Assembly (NCBI GenBank): GCA_963575745.1
Contig: CAUYUJ010003036.1
Span: forward strand, 40,001 to 104,000
Direction: 5' to 3'
DNA: 64,000 bases
Origin: Prorocentrum cordatum
Lineage: Eukaryota; Sar; Dinophyceae; Prorocentrales; Prorocentraceae
A program made the translations under genes and the position numbers. Positions 56,380-64,000 of this stretch are shown piece after piece. Below the pieces are notes generated by a model that did no database searches, had not been told where the DNA came from, and saw only the letters and a program-made list of their open reading frames with translations. Positions within the stretch are counted from its first letter, which is position 1. Each line of letters starts with the position of its first letter.

Positions 56380-57220
56380 AAGCATGCGGAACATCAGGTT
56401 TGTTCGCCTCCTTGGATGCCCATTTGGGGTTAAGGGGTCTCCTGGTTTGTCTGACGCGTTCGCAGGCTGTCCTGGGGCCTCTGGGCCGTGTTGTTGCCTT
56501 TGGGGGGCGCTTTCCGGCCGCTTTGGTGCCATCTTGGGGAGTTTTTGGGGCGAACGGGGGCCGTTTTTGGAGGGCACCATGTTTGTCTTGGAGCTATCTC
56601 GCAGGCCTCGTAGGCCGTTTGGGGCGGTCGGAAACCGAAGCAGGTAAGAGTTTCAAATTCCTTCGAACACCTAAAGGACACCAGTGTGTTTCGCTTCGGG
56701 AGCCTCTCAAGGCCTCTCGCCGGCCTCCTAGGGCTTTTTGGGCCGTCATGGCGGACTCTTGGCTCGTCTGACACCTTCGGAGGCAGTCTTGGGAGCCTCT
56801 CGGGGTCGTCTTGGTTTGGTGCCCTCTTGCAGCGTTTCAGGGCCGCCTTGAGGTCCTCTTGGAAGGCTCTTGGGCGATCTTGGGGTCCTCTTGGGCCGAC
56901 TTGTAAGTTTTTTTGGAGGCATTATGGGCTTCCTTGGAGCTATCTTGGAGGTATCTTGGGTCGTCTTGGGCGGTCGGGAACCCAAACGGGTGAGAACCTC
57001 CGAGTCCTCCACACATCTAAGGGACCTCTATCTGTTTTGCCCCTGCGGGCTCTGGGAGGGCCTCTCAGAGCCCTCTTTGGCCGTTGTGAGGCCGTCTGGG
57101 GGCCCTCGGGAGCGGTTCTGGGCCACTTCGATCAGTCTTGGTGTACTGTGTATTGGTTGTTTTGGATGCCATCTTGGAGGCCAAGATGGACTTCCGAAGG
57201 CAGAGGCGGGCGCGGGAAAA
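56380..57220. repeat. CTTGG-type degenerate repeats, longest block
   Basis: More than 800 bases of units such as gtcttgggagcctctc, gccatcttgggg and gcgatcttggggtcctcttg. A larger segment (ttcgaacacctaaaggacac and tcctccacacatctaaggga contexts near 56660 and 57005) repeats about every 345 bases. Confidence 0.65.
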
Positions 57221-57269
57221 CAAGCCCCAACTGACAGGTGCGAAAGTTTCCTGACATTGGGCACGCGCT

Positions 57270-57740
57270 ATTTTTCAGCGAGCCGCATCGCTTGGCGAGA
57301 CGGTCTCCCTGGCGGCGGTCCAGGTCCTTTACCCTGGACGGCAGTTTTCGGCACAGGCCGTCGACGTCACAGGCGCTATTTTTTTGCGCCGCGCAGGCCT
57401 TCAGCTGGGCGCGGTACGCTTCCAGGGTCTCCTCCCAGCACCGTTTCGGGAGCGTTTTCGTGAGCCTGTCCCGCATCCACGACACCGCGGTCTCGTGGAG
57501 CATGACCTCCTGGAGTTGGCCGGGCTGCACAGAAGTGTCCGCGGGAAAACATGCCCTAAGGTCGTGGCGTTTCAACGCCCCGCGGTACTTTTCGGTGATT
57601 GCCCTTGAGCCAGCGTTGTAGAAGCTGTTTCCACGGTCCGTGGAGAGCACGCGAGGCTGCCGGCCGCCCCCGAGAAAACGTACATTCAGAGCAGCCCGCG
57701 CCTGCCCTCGGCAGATGTCTATTAGAAAAAGGAACGCAAC
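57270..57740 (-). pseudogene. Tc1-like DDE transposase remnant
   Basis: The minus-strand frame starts FLIDICRGQARAALNVRFLG and continues RVLSTDRGNSFYNAGSRAIT, SVQPGQLQEVMLHETAVSWM, KRCWEETLEAYRAQL and DVDGLCRKLPSRVKDL. STDRG carries the second catalytic Asp. HETAV and the following block match the C-terminal region of Tc1-type transposases I know from dinoflagellates. The N-terminal DNA-binding half and first catalytic Asp are missing: sequence above about 57740 is unrelated. Below 57270 the frame runs into CTTGG repeats. Confidence 0.7.
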
Positions 57741-57796
57741 ATGAAAACATCGACCAGGTGCGACAGCGCGCGAGCGCGCTTTCTTTGGGGCAGCAG

Positions 57797-58240
57797 GAAC
57801 CCTTTGAATTCACAAGGTTCCGTCACGCTTGCAACATCGGAACCATCGTGGAACCATCGTGGAACCAAGCAGGGACCTTTTGAATTCATCGGATTTCGTC
57901 ACATTTGCAACGTCGGAACCATCGTGGAACCAAGCAGGAACCCTTTGAATTCACCGGGTTTTGTCACGTTTGCAACGTCGGAACCAACGTGGAACCATCA
58001 TGGAACCAAGCAGGAACCCTTTGAATTCATCGGGCTTCGTCACACTTGTGATGTCGGGGCCATCGTGGAACCATCGTGGAACCAAGAAGGAGCCTTGTGA
58101 ATGCATACGGTTTCGTCACACTTGCGACGTCGGAACCATCGTGGAACCAAACAGGAACCTTCTGAATTCATAGGGTTTCGTGACATGTCAACCTCTCGGA
58201 ACCCTCGTGAAACCAAGCTGGAACCACCGCGGTCGGGCGC
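57797..58240. repeat. ~65-80-bp tandem repeat, six to seven copies
   Basis: Units contain aaccctttgaattcatcggg, tttcgtcac, gcaacgtcggaacc and one or two copies of atcgtggaaccaagc. The internal number of tggaacc words varies, which changes unit length. Confidence 0.9.
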
Positions 58241-59014
58241 CGGACCTTATAAAACGACGCGGATCGGCGATCGCGGGTTCGCCGCCCCTACTCCTCCTAT
58301 AATGTTAATTAAAGGTGGCGCGCGGCGCATCTACGCCCCTGCGCCCTGGGGCGGAGGGGTACCCTTAATTAGTATAGGGTGGCCCACGCTCGGGACACTT
58401 CTCTCCTTTGGTAAACTCGAGTGTGTGGATGCGCGCAAAGGCTATTGACAATGTCTGCGGAGCCAGCGCTAGAACCTCAGCGCGCGCGAAGCGCGCGTGG
58501 TTCTAGTATGTATTTGTATATGCAGATGCGTGTGTGTATATATATGTGAACGTTTGGAACTGGCTCGATTGCAGTCATCCGCCTTCCGCGTCCCATCCTT
58601 GTCGTTACCGTCGAGAGCGAGTTGTACATAATTGTACCGATTGATCATGGCAAGCACGAAGCAGGTAGTACAAGTTGACCAGATATGCTTGTTATCCGCT
58701 GGCCCAGGGCACGAGGCTACAATAGGAAGCGAGTGGTTCGGATAACGCGTGCTTCAAAATTTGATCACGATCGGATGACGATCGCCTGATCTGTCGGCAG
58801 GGGCAGTCGCACGTGTACTTACAAGCACGCATTCAGTTTTGCACAATTTCGGTATCATGCTCACGTATGCCCGAGACCTGAAAAGTCGAAAAAACGCGTT
58901 CTGTGGTCGCTTGGAGGGGGGCGGGTTGGAACCGGACCCCTCCCCTGGATGGAAAGGGGGGGGTCGAGCCCCCCCCACCCCTCACCTACTTTTCCTCTCT
59001 CCTGCTCCTCGGGC
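58241..59014. other. Spacer with small inverted repeats
   Basis: An inverted pair ttaattaaaggt / acccttaattag lies near 58307 and 58361. A hairpin ctagaacc...ggttctag with gcgcgcg arms lies at about 58469-58506. A TATA-like word ttataaaa occurs near 58247. No gene. Confidence 0.5.
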
Positions 59015-59182
59015 CGGCGCCGGCGTCGCCGGCGGCTGGCGGCGGCGGCGGGGAGCGTCGATGAAGACGACGAATTCCTTTTCTGGGCCGCCGCCGGCAC
59101 CTGCGGCGGCTGGCGGCGGCGGCGGGGAGCGTTGACGAGGACGACGGCGACGACGATGACGACGACGACGACGACAACGCTC
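59015..59182. repeat. GC-rich 75-bp duplication and (GAC)n
   Basis: The segment ggcggctggcggcggcggcg-ggagcgt occurs twice near 59030 and 59106, followed by gacgacga triplets to 59182. Confidence 0.8.
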
Positions 59183-59199
59183 CGCTACCGTGCCTTGGT

Positions 59200-59312
59200 T
59201 TTGAGTCAGAGTCCTATTGGATGCCTCTTGGGGTCCCGTCGGGGGGCTTTCGGGGGCCTCTGAAAGGCAGTTGTGAAGCCTATCGGGCGCTTCTTAGGCG
59301 TCTATCGGGGCC
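59200..59312. repeat. CTTGG-type degenerate repeats, short block
   Basis: Units such as gcctcttggggtcccgtcgg precede the GGT array. Confidence 0.5.
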
Positions 59313-60630
59313 TCTCTGAGGTAATGGTGGTGCTGGTGGGCTGTGGTGGCCGTGGCGGTGGTGGTGGTGGTGGTGGTGGTTGTGGCTGTGGTGGTGGTGG
59401 TGTGGTGGTTGGTGGTGGTGGTGGTTGTTGTGGCGGTTGTGGTAGCAGGTTGTGGTGGTGGTGGAGGTCTTGGTGGTGGTGGTGGTGGTGCGGTGGCTTC
59501 TGGTGGTGGTGGTAGTTGTGGTGGTGGTGGTGGTGGGTTGTGGTGATGGTGGTGGTGGTAAAGCGGTTTGTTGTGGTGGTTGTGGTGGTGGGTTGCGGTG
59601 GTGGTGGTTGTGATGGGTTGTGGTGGTTGTGGTGGTGGTGGTGATGGCGGTGGTGGTGGTGCTGTGGTGGTTAGTGGTGGTGGTGGTTTGTTGTGGCGGT
59701 GGTGTTGGTGGTGGGTTGTGGTGGTGGTGGTGGTGGTGGTGGTGGTGGTGGTGGTTGTGGTGGTGGTGGTGGTGTGGTGGTTTGAAGTGGTGGTTGTGGT
59801 GGTGGTGGGTTGTGGTGGTTGTAGCAGTGGTGGTGGTTGTGGTGGTAATGGTGGTGGGTAATAATTGTGGTGGCGGTGGTGGTGGTTGTGGTGTGTGGTG
59901 ATGGTGGTGATTTTGGTGGTGGCGGTGGTGATGGTGGCGGGTTGTGGTGGTGGTGGTGAGTTGTGGTTTGTTGTGGTGGTGGTGGGTTGTGGTGGTAATG
60001 GCGGCGGTGGTGGTGCTTGTAGTGGTGGTGGTGTGGTGGTTTGTTGTAGTGGTGGCGGTGGTGGTGGTGTGGTGGTTTGTGGTGGTGGTGGGTTGTACTG
60101 CTGGTAGTGGTGGCGGTGGGTTGTAGCGGCGGTGGTGGTGTGTTAGATTGTGGTGGTGATGGTGGTAGTGGTGGCGGGTTGTTGTGGTGGTCGTGGTGAG
60201 TTGTTGTGGTGGTGGTGGTGGTGGTTGTGGTGGTGGTGGTGGTGATTGTGTGGTGGGTTGGTGGTGGTGGTTGGTTGTGGTGGTGGTTGTGGTGGTGGCG
60301 TGGTGATTTGTGGTGGTGGTGGTGGTCGTCGTAGTGGTGGTCGGCTGTGGTGTTGGTGGTGGTGCTGCTGGTGGTGGTGCTGGTGGTGGTGGTGGTGGGC
60401 GGTGGGTGGTGGGTGGTGGTGGTGGTGGTGGTGGTGGTGGTGGTGGTGGTGTGGTGGGGTGTGGTGGTGGTGGTGGGTTGTGGTGATGGTGGTGGTGGTG
60501 ATGGTGGTGCTGTGGTGGTGTGGTGGTTTGTGGTGGTGGTGGTGGTTGTGGTGGTGGTGGGTTGTGGTGGTTGTGGTGGTGGTGGTGGTGGTGGTGCTGT
60601 GGTGGTTTGTGGTGGTGGTGGTGTTGCCTT
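59313..60630. repeat. (GGT)n/(GGTT)n array, ~1.3 kb
   Basis: Ggtggt units with gttgtggtggt variants over 1.3 kb. It is strongly G/T-biased on plus. The long minus-strand Thr/His/Pro frame is a by-product. Regular GG runs give many possible G-quadruplexes. Confidence 0.97.
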
Positions 60631-60819
60631 CGGGCCATCTCGCCACCGCGTTTTAGTTAAGGGTCAGAGTTCTAATGGAGGACTCTTGTGGTCTCGTCAG
60701 ACGGGTCTCGGGGGCGTCTTAGGAGAATGTGTGAAGCTTCGTGGACCTTCCTGAGGGCCTCTCGGTGGCATTTGGGGGGCGAGGGCTCGATATGGCGATT
60801 TGTGTTTCCCCTCTGCGGC

Positions 60820-61045
60820 CTCTGGGCCCTCTCTGGTCATCGTCGCTGCGTCCCCGTCGTCGGCGCTGCTGGCTGCCGCCAGCGTCGGCGCCGGCGCCAG
60901 CGCGGGGGGTGGGTTGGAACCCCCCCCTCCCCTTGGGGCCTCTCTGGTCATCGTCGCTGCGTCCCTGCCGTCGGCGCTGCTGGCCGGCGCCAGCGCCGGC
61001 GCCGGCGCCGGCACTGGGGGGGGGACGTTTGGACCCCCCCCGCCC
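60820..61045. repeat. ~115-bp GC-rich tandem duplication
   Basis: Two copies share cctctctggtcatcgtcgct, gtcggcgctgctggc, gccggcgcc words and end in ggttggaaccccccc or gtttggaccccccc. Confidence 0.85.
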
Positions 61046-61518
61046 CTGGGAGGGGGGGGGTTCGGGAAGGGTGGGTTAGGGGCCGGGGGGAGGGGTGATC
61101 GGCGGCGTCGAGTGTTGGAAGGAGGGGCCCACCCCCTGGTGCCAAACCCGCCGCCAGATGTAAAGCAAGTGCCCGTGAAACGCACTCTCTCGAAAACTCC
61201 AGGCCCCGACGGCCTTTCGAAAGGCAGCACAAATTCTAGACGGCTCGCGTATCCGTTCCGGCTGCTCGAGGTGTCGTTCAACTTGAATTCCCCGTCATTT
61301 TGGCGATGCAGTCCGCCTGGAGGTTCCCCCAGTCGACGGCGCCCTCTTCTGAGCGGCAGCGGGGCCCGCCTTCTGTTTGTTTCTCCCCCCAGCGCCTCCC
61401 CTCGGCGCAATGAGCTCGTAGCTTGCTTTCTGCGACCTTTGGCGGCGCCATGCGTCCTCCGGTGCGCTCGCGATCAAAAAAGTATCCCCACCGGCGCTGA
61501 GGCCCGAGGCCTGCGGCC
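61046..61518. other. Spacer without supported gene
   Basis: Mixed sequence. A short inverted pair ggcctttcgaaagg lies near 61211. No gene. Confidence 0.45.
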
Positions 61519-62049
61519 ATGGCAGCAACAATGGACGCAGACACGAAGCCGGCGAATCAGGACACGAAGCCGGCGAATCAAGGATCAGACATCGAGGCAC
61601 CGCCAATGAGTCCCGCGCTGCCAACAGACAGTGGCCCTCCCGCGCCCGCAGACTTCACCGAGGAGGGATCCGCAGGAATGCTCCAGCTCGCACGGTCACA
61701 ACCACTGCTTCCGACAAAGCAAGCAGCAACCGCGACTCTGCTGACATTCAGAAACCACTGGAAGCCCCAGGCTCCTGGAGACCACAACAGGCACTGGGGT
61801 CGCGACGCAGGCCAGCCTGTGCCACGGCAGTGGGCCACGCAAGGAACGCGCGTCACGACACACTGGCATCACGGCGAATGGCGCCACAGAGCGGCCAACC
61901 CACTCGCGGCGAACGACCGTCGCGCCCCAGACGGTAGCCACATGCCAAATTCACAGAAAGCTCACGCACATGGCGGAAGCGCGTGGCAAACTCGAGGACG
62001 ACCGCCATTTCATCAAGAGGATGCAAGCTGGGCTCGGTGCCACTTTTAG
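61519..62049 (+). CDS. Uncharacterised frame with short N-terminal duplication (doubtful)
   Basis: From ATG 61519 the frame reads a twice-repeated DTKPANQ, then Pro/Ser-rich sequence and His/Trp-rich sequence ending at 62049. It overlaps the next frame (61970), which looks more protein-like. The two may be parts of one broken gene. No domain recognised. Confidence 0.3.
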   Translation: MAATMDADTKPANQDTKPANQGSDIEAPPMSPALPTDSGPPAPADFTEEGSAGMLQLARSQPLLPTKQAATATLLTFRNHWKPQAPGDHNRHWGRDAGQPVPRQWATQGTRVTTHWHHGEWRHRAANPLAANDRRAPDGSHMPNSQKAHAHGGSAWQTRGRPPFHQEDASWARCHF

Positions 62050-62425
62050 CGAGGTCCGGCACCGTTGGGCGGAGCGCCACGAAACTTCGCCTGGGTTCGC
62101 TCCAAAGAACCCACTGGAGCAGAGCTGGCACACCTGCGAAGCTTTCCTGAACGCATGGAACCTCTGCAGGCACGACGCCTACGAGCTCAGTCAGCACCTG
62201 GGGCTCAACGCAAATTTCGCGCAGGCGCAGGCACGACGAGAGCACATGACAAGGGATCGAGGCGATGCCAGGCGACAAGGTAAGGGCCATGACCGTGCTG
62301 ACACCTCCGACGCGAGTAGCGGCAAACAGGGCAACCGCAGCTCCGATTGGGGTGGCCACCTGCCAGAAAAGAGGCGCAGCCCGCAGGTCCCGCCCACAGA
62401 CCACCCTTGCGACGCAACCAAGCAT
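61970..62425 (+). CDS. Uncharacterised coding-like stretch
   Basis: The segment from ATG 61970 reads KLEDDRHFIKRMQAGLGATF, SEVRHRWAERHETSPGFAP, NPLEQSWHTCEAFLNAWNLC and ELSQHLGLNANFAQAQARRE. It is balanced, probably helical and convincing as protein for about 90 residues, then polar. The open frame continues to 63268 but runs through tandem repeats after about 62425, so I end the call there. Family unknown. Confidence 0.4.
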
Positions 62426-62489
62426 GCGGCAGGACGGGCTTGCAGCTGTTGCTGGCCCATCCTCTTCTCATCTCCTACGCAACACATGT

Positions 62490-62850
62490 CTCCAACGGTC
62501 AGCTGCTCCACTTCCTCTCCTGGCCTTGTGTCCTGGGGTCATCTACGCTCGTCATTTACACAGCCCACACTTTTGCAGCGGTCAGCTGCTCCTGGCGCTC
62601 GCCCCCGCCACTTCTTTCTTCCCCTCTTGCATTTGCAGCGATCAGCTGTCGCGCCTTCTGGCATCTGCCGCGGTATGCTGTTCCTCTTCTTCTCCTGGCC
62701 TCGTGTCTTGGGTTTTTCCTCGCTCGCCGCTTCCACTGTCCATGCTTTTGCAGCGATCAGCTGCTCCAGGGGTTCGCCACCGCCACCTCCCTCTCTGCAT
62801 TGGCAGCGATCAGCTGCCGCGCCTTTTGTCATCGCTCCTCGCTTCCCACG
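62490..62850. repeat. ~175-bp tandem repeat with GCAGCGATCAGCTG core
   Basis: The word gcagcgatcagctg (or gcagcggtcagctg) occurs near 62575, 62635, 62753 and 62803, alternately followed by ctcc and tcgcgcc or ccgcgcc. Two two-part units can be aligned. Confidence 0.8.
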
Positions 62851-63540
62851 CTCGCGACGATCCGTCGCCGCCCTCCCGCTCTCAGCTACTGCCTGGGGCT
62901 ACTGGCTGGCAGGCGTCTCTCGAGGTCCTGGCTCGTGCTGGCACGCCGGCTGGCACCTGATCCTGCGGGCCCCCGGCTGCCGGGGCCGCTGGCGCCCGCC
63001 CCGCGCGCGTTCAGGGCACCTGTTGCGCGCGGGCGGCGACCGCCAGCGGGCTTTTGCTCTCAGCGAGGCGGCGTCTTATCAACTGCTGCAGCTGCTGCCG
63101 GGTCTGGGTTATGGATGGCTGGCGCGCTGCAGCCTACACGCGCCGCGGCGGCGCCCTTGCTCCTCGTCGGCGCGATGGCCGCAAGGATTCGTGGCGAAGG
63201 TGTTCGGCAAGGGCGCGCTGCTGGTTAGTCAGGGACCCCCCCCGCTCGCTGAAGGGGCTGTTCGGTAAGGTCCCCCGGGTGAAGTCTCGGGTTCGGCAGT
63301 GGCCTCGGCTCTGGACCTCGGCGCGGGCTTGTCATTGCTGGCTGCTGGCTGCTGGGCTGCCGGCCGCCCACCCCGCCCCCGCGCGGGTTGCCCGCTGCGG
63401 CGGCGCCGTGCTCGTCTTCCTGGCGCCGCGGGGTCGCCGTCGCCTCGGGGCGCCTCCCTTCACGGCGTCGCCGCTCCGGCCGCTGCTCAGCTGCCTCCGG
63501 GTCTCGGCGCGCGGGGCGTCCTGATGGCTGGTCGCGCTGC
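62851..63540. other. GC-rich spacer without supported gene
   Basis: Overlapping Arg/Pro/Ala-rich frames on both strands. No motif. Confidence 0.4.
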
Positions 63541-63664
63541 TCGCGGCCTCCTCCTCCTCCGCCTCCTCCTCCTCCTCCTCCTCCTCCTCCTCCTCCTCCG
63601 CCCTCCTCCTCCTCCTCCTCCTTCTCCTCCTCCTCCTCCTCCTCCTCCTCCTCCTCCTCCTCCT
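63541..63664. repeat. (CCT)n array
   Basis: Nearly pure cct triplets on the plus strand. Confidence 0.95.
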
Positions 63665-63973
63665 TCCCCCCAGCTCTGTGCTTGCCCCAGCCTGGGGGGG
63701 GGCCTCTAACCTGCTTCGCTGGACGGCGCGAAGCGGTCGCAGCTCGCTCGGCTGCCGCTTCCTCCTGGCATAGCGCTCTCCACCGCGCCGCCGCTGTCCG
63801 ACGACGCGTCTTGCCACCTGGGGACCCAGAGATCGTTTGTCTCCTCGGCGTTCGCCTGGCACGTCCTCCGCGTTGACCACACCCGTCTCTCGGGGTCGCT
63901 CGCGCTACTCCTTCGGGCGCGCTCGCTCGTTTCTCCATGCTCGTGAAGGCCATCGGGTTCCAAGGACTTCGAT
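63665..63973. other. Spacer without supported gene
   Basis: Mixed GC-rich sequence. No recognised feature. Confidence 0.4.
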
Positions 63974-64000
63974 GGGGGGCCACGTGCGAACCCTAACCCC
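63974..64000. repeat. End sequence related to the long inverted repeat at 51.5 kb
   Basis: The window ends in ggggggccacgtgcgaaccc followed by taacccc. This matches the outer arm at 51473-51498 with about three differences. The partner arm would lie beyond the window. Confidence 0.55.

Noticed and set aside
59280-60638. 452-codon Thr/His/Pro frame on the minus strand
   Set aside because: Product of the GGT array.

Overview
This window looks like nuclear DNA of a dinoflagellate, GC-rich and dominated by repeats. Several independent signs agree: a near-perfect genomic copy of the dinoflagellate spliced-leader sequence 64 bases upstream of an intronless gene; retroelement proteins of types I recognise from dinoflagellate genomes (a Ty1/copia relic with an extra conserved ORF, LINEs with zinc fingers and RNase H, a Tc1-like transposase relic); and a very high load of mono-, di-, tri- and tetranucleotide arrays. 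No rRNA, tRNA, CRISPR array, bacterial operon or ribosome binding site was seen. The genus cannot be fixed from the sequence alone.

Layout. 0-7 kb: a retroelement (called element A here) whose 3' third is present twice, 5.78 kb apart. 7-11.3 kb: a 32-bp satellite with higher-order organisation that surrounds an intact single-exon gene (356 aa, minus strand). 11.5-20.8 kb: microsatellites, ~180-bp tandem repeats, a MITE-like element, a minus-strand reverse transcriptase relic and low-complexity DNA. 20.8-27.9 kb: a decayed Ty1/copia-type element (gag, conserved dinoflagellate ORF, integrase, start of RT). 29.4-36.5 kb: a nearly full-length but frameshifted LINE. 36.6-38.6 kb: a 102-bp satellite. 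38.8-40.4 kb: CT, TA, GAT and GATCGAT arrays. 40.9-41.7 kb: an intact TMBIM/Bax-inhibitor-1 family gene behind the relic spliced leader. 42.5-44.4 kb: three copies of one Tc1/mariner-type MITE family. 46.6-48.0 kb: the 102-bp satellite family again, inverted, with the same flanking box. 48.6-64 kb: GGA, TCG, GAT and GGT arrays, a minus-strand LINE 3' fragment with a His-coding expansion, a Tc1-like transposase remnant, long inverted repeats and two uncharacterised coding-like stretches.

Only two genes look intact and host-like: the 356-aa protein at 7702-8772 and the TMBIM protein at 40951-41721. Almost all other coding signal belongs to mobile elements in various stages of decay. Many very long open frames are by-products of trinucleotide arrays or of the 102-bp (34-codon) satellite and are not genes. 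Low-quality consensus is possible in homopolymer-rich parts, so some frameshifts could be sequencing errors.
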